Positions 55,330-64,000 of a DNA stretch of 64,000 nt are shown here, piece after piece; the stretch's first letter is position 1; every line of letters starts with the position of its first letter. Source of the stretch: JAWWPG01 sp033850885. Lineage in GTDB: Bacteria; Actinomycetota; Actinomycetes; Propionibacteriales; Nocardioidaceae. The position numbers and the translations under genes are program-made. The notes beneath the pieces were generated by a model, which made no database searches, was not told the origin of the DNA, and saw only the letters and a program-made list of their open reading frames with translations. The stretch is taken from positions 1 to 64,000 of the forward strand of contig JAWWPG010000010.1 in NCBI GenBank assembly GCA_033850885.1, read 5' to 3'.

Positions 55330-56991
55330 ATGGGTACGACGACCGCGGGTGTCGTCTTCGTCGGGACGCTTGTGGTGGCGTTGGCGCTCGCATACCGCCC
55401 GATGGGCGACTACATGTACCGCGTGTACACGAGCGAACGGCACTTCGGCGTCGAACGGGTCTTCTACCGCGCGATCGGCGTAAACCCGAAGGTCGACCAG
55501 CGCTGGAACAGCTACCTGCGCAGCGTTCTCGCGTTCTCCCTGGTCGGTGTGCTCTTCCTCTACGCCTTCCTGCGCCTCCAGAGCCACCTGCTGCTCAGCC
55601 TCGGCTTTCCCGGGATGGAGCAGAGCCAGGCGTTCAACACAGCCGCCAGCTTCGTCACCAACACCAACTGGCAGTCCTACTCAGGGGAGTCGGCCCTGGG
55701 CTATCTGGTCCAGATGGCGGGGCTTACCGTGCAGAACTTCGTCTCCGCGGCTGTGGGTATGGCGGTCGCGGTCGCCCTCGTGCGCGGCTTCGCCAGGAAG
55801 GGCACGCTGAACGTCGGAAACTTCTGGGTCGATGTGACCCGCACGTGTTTTCGCATCTTGCTTCCGCTGTCGGCCGCCGTTGCCCTCGTCCTGGTTGCTG
55901 GGGGTGCGATCGAGAACCTCCACCACGTCCAGACGATCCACACGATTGCCGGCCTCAAGCAGAGCATCACCGGAGGACCGGTCGCCAGCCAAGAGGCGAT
56001 CAAGGAGATCGGTACGAATGGCGGCGGCTTCTACAACGCCAACTCCGCCCACCCGTTCGAGAACCCGACCGGGTGGACCAACTGGCTGGAGATCTTCCTG
56101 CTTCTGCTGATCGGGTTCAGCCTGCCGCGCACCTTCGGCAGGATGGTGGGCAACACCAAGCAGGGCAGGGCAATCGTCGTGGTGATGGCCGGGTTGCTGC
56201 TGTCGAGCTTCGCGGTGAACGTCGGCTTCCAGACCGCTCATCCAGGTACCGTACCGACCGCAGTGGGCGCGGCGACCGAGGGGACTGAGGTGCGCTTCGG
56301 AGTGCCCCAGTCGGCCGCGTTCGCCAGCGCCACCACCGTGACCTCGACCGGGGCGGTGGACTCCTTCCACGACTCCTACACCAGCATCGCAGGCGGCACG
56401 CTGCTGCTGAACATGATGTTCGGCGAGATCGCCCCCGGCGGAACCGGCTCGGGCTTGTACGGCATCTTGGTCCTCGCCGTGCTCACCGTGTTCGTCGCGG
56501 GCCTGATGATCGGGCGAACACCGGAGTATCTAGGCAAGAAGCTCGGAGCCAGGGAGGTGAAGTTCGCCTCGCTCTACCTGCTGACCACGCCGATGGTGGT
56601 GCTCGTGGGGACGGGTGTCGCGATGGCCCTGCCGGCCGAACGGGCCAGCATGCTCAACTCGGGTGCGCACGGGCTCTCCGAGGTGCTCTACGCCTTCACC
56701 TCGGCCGGCAACAACAACGGGTCGGCGTTCGCCGGCATCTCCGTGAACACCACGTGGTACAACACGGCGCTGGGCCTGGCCATGCTGGTCGGACGCTTCC
56801 TTCCGATGGTCTGGGTGTTGGCGCTCGCCGGCAGCCTGGCTCGCCAGCAACCGGTCCCGGAGTCGGCAGGCACCCTACCCACGCACAATGCACTCTTCTC
56901 CGGGATGCTGGCCGGGGTGGTGCTCATCGTCGTCGCTCTCACCTACTTCCCGGCGCTCGCGCTCGGCCCGCTCGCGGAGGGTCTGCACTGA
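55330..56991 (+). CDS. kdpA: Potassium-transporting ATPase subunit KdpA
   Basis: This 553-residue potassium-binding and translocating subunit belongs to the SKT superfamily, with ten predicted helices. Four pseudo-repeats each carry a selectivity-filter segment: TNTNWQSYSGE, TNGGGFYNANSAHPFENPT, FGEIAPGGTGSGLYG and TSAGNNNGSAFAG. ATG 55330 directly follows the kdpF stop. Its stop overlaps the kdpB ATG. Confidence 0.98.
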   Translation: MGTTTAGVVFVGTLVVALALAYRPMGDYMYRVYTSERHFGVERVFYRAIGVNPKVDQRWNSYLRSVLAFSLVGVLFLYAFLRLQSHLLLSLGFPGMEQSQAFNTAASFVTNTNWQSYSGESALGYLVQMAGLTVQNFVSAAVGMAVAVALVRGFARKGTLNVGNFWVDVTRTCFRILLPLSAAVALVLVAGGAIENLHHVQTIHTIAGLKQSITGGPVASQEAIKEIGTNGGGFYNANSAHPFENPTGWTNWLEIFLLLLIGFSLPRTFGRMVGNTKQGRAIVVVMAGLLLSSFAVNVGFQTAHPGTVPTAVGAATEGTEVRFGVPQSAAFASATTVTSTGAVDSFHDSYTSIAGGTLLLNMMFGEIAPGGTGSGLYGILVLAVLTVFVAGLMIGRTPEYLGKKLGAREVKFASLYLLTTPMVVLVGTGVAMALPAERASMLNSGAHGLSEVLYAFTSAGNNNGSAFAGISVNTTWYNTALGLAMLVGRFLPMVWVLALAGSLARQQPVPESAGTLPTHNALFSGMLAGVVLIVVALTYFPALALGPLAEGLH

Positions 56992-59132
56992 TGTCCATCA
57001 CGACAGCTCTCACACAACGCGTCGGGAGGTCGGCGGAGGCGGTGCAGCCGCGCCGGATGTCGGGCGGTCTGCTCGACCCCAGGCAGCTGTGGCGGTCCAC
57101 TCCTGACGCGTTCCGCAAGCTGAACCCGCTGACTCTCTACCGCAACCCGGTCATGTTCATCGTGGAGATCGGAGCCACCTTCACGACCGTTCTCGCAGTG
57201 CGCAGCCCGAGCACCTTCGCCTGGCTGATCGTGGTCTGGCTCTGGCTCACCGTCGTGTTCGCCAACCTCGCCGAGGCGGTGGCCGAGGGCCGGGGCAAGG
57301 CCCAGGCCGAGACGCTTCGGCGGGCTCGGACCGAGACCGTGGCCCGCCGGTTGACGGTGGGCGGGGGCGAGGAGTCGGTCGCCGCCGCGCAGCTACAGCA
57401 GGGCGACCACGTCGTGGTCGAGGCCGGGCAGTACATCCCCGGTGACGGTGAGGTCATCGAGGGGATCGCGAGCGTGGACGAGTCCGCGATCACCGGCGAG
57501 TCCGCACCGGTGATCCGGGAAGCCGGCGGCGACCGGTCATCCGTCACCGGCGGCACGCGGGTGCTGTCCGACCGGATCGTCGTCGAGATCACCCAGAAGC
57601 CAGGGGAGAGCTTCATCGACCGGATGATCGCGCTCGTCGAGGGGGCCAACCGGCAGAAGACGCCGAATGAGATCGCGCTGAACATCCTCCTTGCCAGCCT
57701 GACGATCATCTTCCTGCTGGCGGTCGCCACCCTGCAGCCGCTCGCCATCTTCTCCAAGGCCCAGCAGCCAGGCATCCCCGACACCAGCGCCCTAGGGGCC
57801 GACGGCGTGTCCGGCATCGTCTTGGTCTCGCTCCTCGTCTGTCTGATTCCGACGACGATCGGGGCGCTGCTCTCCGCGATCGGCATCGCCGGGATGGACC
57901 GGCTGGTGCAACGCAACGTACTTGCGATGAGCGGCCGCGCCGTCGAAGCGGCCGGTGACGTAAACACGCTGCTCCTCGACAAGACCGGGACGATCACGAT
58001 CGGCAACCGGGAAGCGCGGGAGTTCGTCCCCGTCGGCGAGACACCGGAGGAGGAGCTGGCGAGCTCTGCGCAGTTGTCCTCACTTGCCGACGAGACCCCT
58101 GAGGGCCGTTCGATCGTGGTCCACGCCAAGCAGCACTACGGCCTCCGGGAGCGGGGGGCCGGGGAGCTGTCCCGTCTCACATTTGTCCCGTTCACCGCAC
58201 AGACCCGGATGTCGGGCGTCGACCTCGACGGCGGAGCGCGCCAGGTTCGCAAGGGCGCCGCCGCCTCGGTGGTCGAGTGGGTGCGGGAGCGCGGGGGCGA
58301 CGTGCCGAACGACACCGGCGGGATCGTCGACGGGATCTCTGCTTCGGGGGGTACGCCGCTGCTGGTCGCCGAGGCGCAGGACGGCACGGCGCGGGTCCTC
58401 GGCGTCGTCGCCCTGCGTGACATCGTCAAGCAGGGCATGCGGGAGAGGTTCGACGAGCTTCGAGCGATGGGCATCCGCACCGTGATGATCACCGGCGACA
58501 ACCCCTTGACGGCGCGGTCGATCGCGGAGGAGGCGGGTGTCGATGACTTCCTCGCGGAGGCGACGCCGGAGGACAAGATGGCCCTCATCCGGAGGGAACA
58601 GGAGGGCGGCAAGCTCGTCGCGATGACCGGTGACGGGACCAATGACGCCCCGGCGCTCGCGCAGGCCGATGTCGGAGTGGCGATGAACAGCGGCACGTCG
58701 GCAGCGAAGGAGGCCGGGAACATGGTCGACCTCGACAGCAATCCGACCAAGCTCATCGAGATCGTCGAGATCGGCAAGCAGCTACTGATCACCCGCGGCG
58801 CCTTGACGACGTTCTCCATCGCCAACGATGTGGCCAAGTACTTCGCGATCATCCCCGCCATGTTCGCCATCGTCTACCCGGGTCTGGGCCAGCTGAACAT
58901 CATGCGACTTCACAGTCCCCAGTCGGCCATCCTCTCGGCCGTGATCTTCAATGCCCTGGTCATCTTTGCGCTGATCCCCCTTGCCTTGCGGGGTGTTCGG
59001 TACCGGCCGAGCAGCGCTGCCCAGATGTTGCGGCGGAACCTGTACATCTACGGGCTGGGTGGCCTGATCATCCCGTTCATCGGCATCAAGGCGATCGACC
59101 TCGTCGTCCAGCTCATCCCCGGAGCCAGGTGA
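56991..59132 (+). CDS. kdpB: Potassium-transporting ATPase subunit KdpB
   Basis: This 713-residue P-type ATPase is the energy-coupling subunit. It has the actuator loop DESAITGESAPV, the phosphorylated Asp330 in LLLDKTGTITIGNREA, and the hinge MTGDGTNDAPALAQADVGVA. ATG 56991 overlaps the kdpA stop by one base. The length and motifs are standard. Confidence 0.98.
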   Translation: MSITTALTQRVGRSAEAVQPRRMSGGLLDPRQLWRSTPDAFRKLNPLTLYRNPVMFIVEIGATFTTVLAVRSPSTFAWLIVVWLWLTVVFANLAEAVAEGRGKAQAETLRRARTETVARRLTVGGGEESVAAAQLQQGDHVVVEAGQYIPGDGEVIEGIASVDESAITGESAPVIREAGGDRSSVTGGTRVLSDRIVVEITQKPGESFIDRMIALVEGANRQKTPNEIALNILLASLTIIFLLAVATLQPLAIFSKAQQPGIPDTSALGADGVSGIVLVSLLVCLIPTTIGALLSAIGIAGMDRLVQRNVLAMSGRAVEAAGDVNTLLLDKTGTITIGNREAREFVPVGETPEEELASSAQLSSLADETPEGRSIVVHAKQHYGLRERGAGELSRLTFVPFTAQTRMSGVDLDGGARQVRKGAAASVVEWVRERGGDVPNDTGGIVDGISASGGTPLLVAEAQDGTARVLGVVALRDIVKQGMRERFDELRAMGIRTVMITGDNPLTARSIAEEAGVDDFLAEATPEDKMALIRREQEGGKLVAMTGDGTNDAPALAQADVGVAMNSGTSAAKEAGNMVDLDSNPTKLIEIVEIGKQLLITRGALTTFSIANDVAKYFAIIPAMFAIVYPGLGQLNIMRLHSPQSAILSAVIFNALVIFALIPLALRGVRYRPSSAAQMLRRNLYIYGLGGLIIPFIGIKAIDLVVQLIPGAR

Positions 59133-59136
59133 CCCC

Positions 59137-60054
59137 ATGGTTGTCCCCCCTCGCACGCCCACCTGGATCAGGCAGCACCTGGTCTCCCTCCGGGCACTCG
59201 TCATCTTCACGGCCGTCCTCGGTATCGCCTACCCGCTGGTCATCCTGGCCGTCGCCCAGCTCCCGGGACTCAGGTCTGGCGCTGACGGCTCCCTCGTCAC
59301 TGGGCCGAACGGCCAGGTCGTCGGGTCGAACATCATCGGGCAGGCGTTCACGACCGCCACCGGCGAGCCGCTCCCGCAGTACTTCCAGAGTCGCCCGTCG
59401 GCTGCTACGGCGAACGTCCCCACGGGTTATGACCCGACCGCCACCGGCGCCAGCAACCTGGGTCCGGAGGACGTGACGGACACGCTCGACAACCCGGCGA
59501 CCAAGCACGTCGACGAGAGCAGCCAGAGCCTGCTGACCCAGGTCTGCAGCCGGAGCCTGGCGATCGGCAAGCTCGACGGCGTCGACGGGAGCAGGCCGTT
59601 CTGCACGAGGTCCGGTGTGGGCGCGGTGCTCGCCGTCTTCCATCGTGGCCCCGGTTACCAGGGCCAGGTCGTGCGGGTGGTCAGCGTCGACGAGGAGTGC
59701 CCGACGAACCCCTTCCTGGCTTCTTACCACGGCGTCCGGGTCCAGTGTCACCGGTACGGCGACGACCTGGCCGCCGCCCAGCAGGTGCTGATCCGGGGGA
59801 ACGCGTCGGCCACGCCCGCGGTGCCGGCGGACGCCGTCACCGCCAGCGGCAGCGGGTTGGACCCGGACATCTCGCCGGCGTACGCCCGGATCCAGGTCGA
59901 CCGAGTCGCCGCAGCTAGGCACCTCGCCCGGTCCGTCGTGCTGGCCCTGGTGAACGACCATGTCTCGGGCCGGACGCTCGGGTTCCTCGGCGAACCACAC
60001 GTCAACGTCCTCGAGCTCAACCTCGCACTGGACCAGCTGGGGCGCAACGGGTAG
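59137..60054 (+). CDS. kdpC: Potassium-transporting ATPase subunit KdpC, with a long insertion
   Basis: This 305-residue protein has the KdpC N-terminal helix (ALVIFTAVLGIAYPLVILAV), GSNIIGQAF, YFQSRPSAA and GASNLGP. It ends in the usual TASGSGLDPDISPAYARIQV block. About 115 residues (111-226) between these conserved parts are not normal KdpC, which is about 190 residues. The insert holds all four cysteines (137, 156, 188, 204), suggesting two disulfides in the extracytoplasmic domain. The frame is continuous, so it is not a sequencing break. Confidence 0.95.
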   Translation: MVVPPRTPTWIRQHLVSLRALVIFTAVLGIAYPLVILAVAQLPGLRSGADGSLVTGPNGQVVGSNIIGQAFTTATGEPLPQYFQSRPSAATANVPTGYDPTATGASNLGPEDVTDTLDNPATKHVDESSQSLLTQVCSRSLAIGKLDGVDGSRPFCTRSGVGAVLAVFHRGPGYQGQVVRVVSVDEECPTNPFLASYHGVRVQCHRYGDDLAAAQQVLIRGNASATPAVPADAVTASGSGLDPDISPAYARIQVDRVAAARHLARSVVLALVNDHVSGRTLGFLGEPHVNVLELNLALDQLGRNG

Positions 60055-60093
60055 CCGCCCGCGCGCATCGAGAATCGGCAGGCACGGAGGAAG

Positions 60094-62829
60094 ATGGCTG
60101 TCATGGCGACCGGCACGTTGAGGGTCTACCTCGGCACCGCGCCCGGGGTGGGCAAGACGTTCGCCATGCTCAACGAGGGACGGCGTCGCAAGGAGCGCGG
60201 GGCGGACGTCGTGGTGGCATACGTCGAGACCCACGACCGGCCCAGGACGGCCGCGTTGCTGGAGGGCCTGGAGGTGATCCCCCGGCTCCAGGTCGAGTAC
60301 CGCGGCTCCAGCTTCGACGAGATGGATCTCGACGCGGTCCTGCGGCGGCGGCCGAGGGTGGCGCTGGTCGACGAGCTGGCGCACACGAACGTGCCTGGAG
60401 TGCGGAACGAGAAGCGCTGGCAGGACGTGCAGGAGCTGCTCGCCGCCGGAATCAAGGTCGTCACCACGGTCAACGTGCAGCACCTGGAGTCCCTCAACGA
60501 CGTCGTCGAGAAGATCACTGGGGTGCCGCAACGTGAGCGAGTCCCGGACGAGGTCGTCCGCGACGCGGACCAGGTCGAGCTGATCGACATGACGCCGCAG
60601 GCGCTGCGCCGCCGAATGGCGCACGGCAACATCTACGGGCCTGAGAAGATCGATGCGGCCCTCTCGAACTACTTCAGAGTCGGCAACCTGACCGCGTTGC
60701 GGGAGCTTGCCCTGTTGTGGCTGGCCGACAAGATCGACGATCAGCTCGACTCCTATCGCGAGGCCCACTCGATCTCCGGCACCTGGGAGACCCGGGAGCG
60801 GGTTGTCGTCGCCCTGACGGGCGGCCCGGAGGGCAACACCTTGATCCGGCGCGCGGCGCGGATCGCTGCTGGCGCCGCAGGCGGGGACCTGCTGGCCGTT
60901 CACGTCACGAAGCCCGACGGGCTGACCGGCGCCGACCCGCGGACCCTCGCCAACCAGCGGTCACTCGTCGAGTCTCTCGGCGGCAGCTACCACCAGGTGC
61001 TCGGCGACGACGTGCCGCAGGCCCTGCTGGACTTCGCTCGAGCGGAGAACGCGACCCAGCTCGTCGTCGGCGCCAGCCGGCGCGGCCGGCTCCAGGCGCT
61101 GCTCACCGGTCCGAGCGTCGGTGCGGCCATCATCCGGGAGTCCGGCGACATCGACGTCCACATGGTCAGTCACGAGCGGATCGGCATGGGCCGGATGCTG
61201 CCGTCGATCGGCGGCGGCCTCACCAGGCGTCGGCGGCTGACTGGTGCCGTCGTGGCCGTCGTCCTGCTGCTGGTGCTCACCGTCGGCCTCAGTCTCGACA
61301 GGTCAGCCCTCAACCTCACGAGCGATGTGCTGCTGTTCCTGCTGGCCGTCGTCGCGGTGGCGCTGATCGGAGGTTTCTGGCCGGCCACGGTGACGGCCGT
61401 CGCCGGCAGCCTGCTGCTGAACTACTACTTCGTGCCGCCGCTGCACACGTTCGACATCGCCGAGCGGAACAACGACCTCGCGCTTCTCGCGTTCATTGCC
61501 GTGGGTGCCATGGTCAGCCGAGTCGTCGATCTTGCCGCTCGCCGAACCAGCGAAGCCGCACGAGCCGCAGCCGAGGCGGAGACACTGTTCACGCTCGCCG
61601 GCAGCGTGTTGCGCGGCCAGTCGGCGCTTCCGGCGCTTCTCGAGCAGATCCAGACGACGTTCGGTATGACGTCGGTGACGCTCCTCGAGAGGGGGTCGGC
61701 GGAACCGTCGGCCGGGCTCACCGGCGAGCACCTCGACGACCCGGACCCGGCTGACCGGCACGTCTGGCACATCGTGGCCAGCGCGGGCACGGAACCGTGC
61801 CGACGGCCGGAGGAGGCGGACAACGACATCCCGGTCGGTGATGATCTCGCACTAGTGCTGCGTGGGCGGCCACTCCCCGCGGCGGACCGCCGGGTGCTCG
61901 GCGCCTTCGCGGCCCAGACCGCGGTCGCCCTGCAACAGCACCGGCTTGCCGAGGCGGCGGCGGAGGCGGCGCCGCTGGCCGCCGCCGACCGGACCCGGAC
62001 CGCGCTGCTGTCCGCGGTGAGCCACGACTTGCGCACCCCGCTCTCGTCGGCGAAGGCCGCGGTCACCAGCCTGCGCAGCGCCGACATCGAGTGGTCAGCC
62101 GACGAGCGCGGCGAGCTGCTGGCCACGGCCGACGAGTCGCTCGACCAGCTGATCCGGCTGGTGGAGAACCTGCTGGGTGTCAGCCGACTGCAGGCCGGCG
62201 TGGTCAGCGTGTTCGCGCGGCCGATCGGCCTGGACGAGATCGTGCCGCTCGCGCTCGACGACCTCGGCACCGCCGGGCACTCCGTGCAGATCCAGGTGCC
62301 GGACGACCTGCCGGCGGTGCTCGCCGACCCGGCCCTGCTGGAGCGGGTCATCGCCAACGTCGTCGCCAACGCGCTGCGGTACTCTCCGCCCGACCTCCCA
62401 CCCCTCATCACGGCAAGTACGCTGGCCGACTGGATCGAGCTGCGCGTCGTCGACCGTGGTCCGGGCATCCCGGAGACGGAACGAGAGCGCGTGTTCGCGC
62501 CGTTCCAGCGGCTCGGGGACCGTGACAACTCCACCGGGGTAGGGCTCGGCCTCGCGCTGTCCCGAGGGCTTGCGGAGTCGATGGGTGGTTCGCTCAACCC
62601 TGAGGAGACCCCCGGTGGCGGGCTGACCATGGTGGTGCGGCTGCCGCTCGCGCCCGCGCAACTTCCGCCTCCGTCAACAGCGGGGCAGAACGGGCCGGGA
62701 ACCGCCAAGGCGGGCCAGGATCGGCATATCGGCACGGTCCGGCATCCGGGCGAGCTGCCGCCCGGCGTCGCCCATTGGATAGAGCGGTCCGCGGCAGACC
62801 GTCGCTCACCGGCGGACGGCTCCCCATGA
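60094..62829 (+). CDS. kdpD: Sensor histidine kinase KdpD
   Basis: This 911-residue kinase has an N-terminal KdpD domain with Walker A GTAPGVGKTF (Lys21) and LVDELAHTNVPG. A UspA-like domain (about 245-360) and four clustered helices (DUF4118, about 385-490) follow, then a GAF-like region and the kinase core. The core has phospho-acceptor His644 in AVSHDLRTPLSS, ANVVANALRYSP and RGPGIPETERERV. It senses potassium limitation or turgor and controls KdpE. A disordered tail of about 60 residues follows. The stop overlaps kdpE (ATGA). Confidence 0.97.
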   Translation: MAVMATGTLRVYLGTAPGVGKTFAMLNEGRRRKERGADVVVAYVETHDRPRTAALLEGLEVIPRLQVEYRGSSFDEMDLDAVLRRRPRVALVDELAHTNVPGVRNEKRWQDVQELLAAGIKVVTTVNVQHLESLNDVVEKITGVPQRERVPDEVVRDADQVELIDMTPQALRRRMAHGNIYGPEKIDAALSNYFRVGNLTALRELALLWLADKIDDQLDSYREAHSISGTWETRERVVVALTGGPEGNTLIRRAARIAAGAAGGDLLAVHVTKPDGLTGADPRTLANQRSLVESLGGSYHQVLGDDVPQALLDFARAENATQLVVGASRRGRLQALLTGPSVGAAIIRESGDIDVHMVSHERIGMGRMLPSIGGGLTRRRRLTGAVVAVVLLLVLTVGLSLDRSALNLTSDVLLFLLAVVAVALIGGFWPATVTAVAGSLLLNYYFVPPLHTFDIAERNNDLALLAFIAVGAMVSRVVDLAARRTSEAARAAAEAETLFTLAGSVLRGQSALPALLEQIQTTFGMTSVTLLERGSAEPSAGLTGEHLDDPDPADRHVWHIVASAGTEPCRRPEEADNDIPVGDDLALVLRGRPLPAADRRVLGAFAAQTAVALQQHRLAEAAAEAAPLAAADRTRTALLSAVSHDLRTPLSSAKAAVTSLRSADIEWSADERGELLATADESLDQLIRLVENLLGVSRLQAGVVSVFARPIGLDEIVPLALDDLGTAGHSVQIQVPDDLPAVLADPALLERVIANVVANALRYSPPDLPPLITASTLADWIELRVVDRGPGIPETERERVFAPFQRLGDRDNSTGVGLGLALSRGLAESMGGSLNPEETPGGGLTMVVRLPLAPAQLPPPSTAGQNGPGTAKAGQDRHIGTVRHPGELPPGVAHWIERSAADRRSPADGSP

Positions 62830-63545
62830 GCCGCCTGTTGCTCGTCGACGACGAGCCGCAGCTCCTCCGCGCCCTGCGGATCACCCTCACCGCGCGCGGG
62901 CACCAGGTCCGCACGGCGGCCGACGGCCGGCATGCGCTCGCCGACGCTGCCGCGCACCCTCCGGACGTCATCATCTTGGACCTCGGCCTGCCTGACATCG
63001 ACGGACTGGACGTGATCCACGGCCTGCGTGGCTGGAGCTCTGCGCCGATCATCGTGCTGTCGGGACGCGCCGGCAGCTCCGACAAGGTGGAAGCGCTGGA
63101 CGCCGGGGCCGACGACTACGTGACCAAGCCGTTCGGCGTCGACGAGCTGCTGGCCAGGCTGAGGGCCGTCAGTCGCCGTACCACGGGCGATGAGGACGCC
63201 CCGACCGTGCGGATCGGCGACTACACGATCGACCTGGCTGCGAGACGGGCGACGCGTGTCTCCGCTACGGTCCCGGCCGAGAACGAGGACGCCGAGGCGT
63301 CCCAGGGTGACGATGTCCGGCTCACTCCGACCGAGTGGCACATCCTGGAGATCCTGGTCAGGCACCCCGGGAAGCTGGTCAGTCAGCGGCAGCTGTTGGC
63401 CGAGGTCTGGGGGCCCGCCTACACCAACGAGTTTCACTACCTGAGGCAGTACCTCGCTCGGCTGCGCCGCAAGCTCGAACCCGATCCTGCCCGTCCACGG
63501 CACCTGGTTACCGAGCCCGGGATGGGCTACCGCTACCAGCCGTGA
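62826..63545 (+). CDS. kdpE: Response regulator KdpE
   Basis: This 239-residue OmpR-family regulator has the receiver Asp52 in VIILDLGLPD, Lys101 in YVTKPFG, and a C-terminal winged helix (RLTPTEWHILEILVRHPGKL, ending in EPGMGYRYQP). A linker of about 15 acidic residues (ENEDAEASQGDD) sits in the first strands of the effector domain and is longer than in E. coli KdpE. It activates kdp when phosphorylated by KdpD; candidate sites are the CGTCAAC repeats upstream. Confidence 0.96.
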   Translation: MSRLLLVDDEPQLLRALRITLTARGHQVRTAADGRHALADAAAHPPDVIILDLGLPDIDGLDVIHGLRGWSSAPIIVLSGRAGSSDKVEALDAGADDYVTKPFGVDELLARLRAVSRRTTGDEDAPTVRIGDYTIDLAARRATRVSATVPAENEDAEASQGDDVRLTPTEWHILEILVRHPGKLVSQRQLLAEVWGPAYTNEFHYLRQYLARLRRKLEPDPARPRHLVTEPGMGYRYQP

Positions 63546-63552
63546 GGTTGGC

Positions 63553-64000
63553 TCACTCCTGGCCGCTGATGCGCAGCGAGAACTCGGTGAGCGCCGCGCC
63601 GACCTGGTCGGCGAGTGAGGCGGCGACGACTCGCTGCTCGAGGGTCGGCCGGCACCGCGGTGGCGCAGACAGCAGGAACCGGCCGCGGTAGTTGCCCCCG
63701 GACTCGACGAGCAGCTCGATCTCCTGGTCGGTGGGCAAGCCCGATGCGTCGACGTCGATGCTGGTCGCACCCTTGGCCACCCGACCGTCATGGCGCAGTC
63801 GTGGGTACCCGAGCCCCATCCCGTAGTCGAAGCGGCAGCCGCGAAGGCCGAGAACCTTGACGAGCTGCCCGCACACCCTGTCGATGAGCACCGACGGCGG
63901 GACGTCGCCGATCGCAGCCGTCTCCGACGCGTCGTGCAGACCGGCGAGGTAACCGGCGCTCTGGCCAGCCAGCGCATGCTGGCGGCGCCCCCACAGCGCG
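63553..64000 (-). CDS. DUF4118/GAF-type sensor protein, C-terminal part (partial)
   Basis: The frame is open from the right edge to its stop at 63553, giving at least 149 residues: SAGYLAGLHDASETAAIGDV, VLGLRGCRFDYG, LGYPRLRHDGRV and YRGRFLLSAPP. The pattern resembles the GAF-like C-terminal part of DUF4118 membrane sensors that often accompany kdpDE in actinobacteria. GTG 63891 would be an internal start; coding continues upstream, so the gene is cut by the window. It is convergent with kdpE, seven bases apart. Confidence 0.7.
   Translation of the reverse strand, partial: ALWGRRQHALAGQSAGYLAGLHDASETAAIGDVPPSVLIDRVCGQLVKVLGLRGCRFDYGMGLGYPRLRHDGRVAKGATSIDVDASGLPTDQEIELLVESGGNYRGRFLLSAPPRCRPTLEQRVVAASLADQVGAALTEFSLRISGQE

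Noticed and set aside
61425..63977. An 850-codon minus-strand frame opposite kdpD and kdpE
   Set aside because: Antisense shadow of the sensor kinase and regulator; Ser/Arg-rich composition without motifs.

Overview
The window is high-GC DNA from an actinobacterium. Supporting markers are HspR with HAIR operators in front of dnaK and clpB, PurS, a DUF3151 protein, an EtfD-like Fe-S membrane reductase, many GTG starts and many 4-bp ATGA/GTGA gene overlaps. The gene set resembles Propionibacteriales (Nocardioides-like), but that placement is an inference from gene content. No rRNA, tRNA or CRISPR array was seen. Genes or described repeats fill almost everything; no unexplained stretch exceeds 300 bases.

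Layout. 0-2 kb: the end of an IS30-type transposase, then a leftward operon (ribbon-helix-helix regulator, GSGDV-repeat DUF4097 protein, 45-residue protein) ending in a strong hairpin. 2-5.4 kb: EtfD-like reductase and an IclR regulator. 5.5-12.8 kb: a rightward, translationally coupled chain: glycosyltransferase, acyl-CoA-dehydrogenase-like protein, PIG-L deacetylase, NodS-like methyltransferase, hutH, then hutU and an M55 aminopeptidase. 13-18 kb: amidase, ABC exporter, Gfo/Idh/MocA oxidoreductase, nitroreductase. 18.1-21.8 kb: M20 amidohydrolase, hutF, hutI, completing histidine catabolism by the formylglutamate route. 22-28 kb: two MMPL exporters and a MarR-type regulator with two MarR domains in one chain; both exporters carry the same promoter/operator block. 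28.6-33 kb: dnaK-grpE-dnaJ-hspR. 34-41 kb: a second copy of the small-protein module from the left end, DUF4188 protein, sugar MFS carrier, clpB, drug MFS carrier. 41-45.7 kb: housekeeping genes (fba, SpoU methylase, DedA, DUF3151, lipid kinase). 46-55 kb: purA, purD, purB, purC, a LuxR regulator, an acyl-CoA ligase, purS, purQ. 55.1-64 kb: the complete kdp potassium system (a 27-residue ORF, kdpF, A, B, C, D, E) and a truncated sensor-like gene on the other strand.

The strongest undescribed signal is the duplicated module at 174-1980 (minus) and 34022-34335 (plus). It has 43 of 48 identical promoter/operator bases, related 45- and 47-residue proteins, and terminators with the same stem. Copy 2 appears to be copy 1 with the regulator and DUF4097 genes removed. 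Other signals are the Nod-factor-like enzyme set coupled to hutH, the single-chain double MarR protein with matching operators, a family of about 70-bp intergenic hairpins (three copies), and a KdpC with a four-cysteine insertion.

Protein families were recognised by reading motifs; no database search was run.
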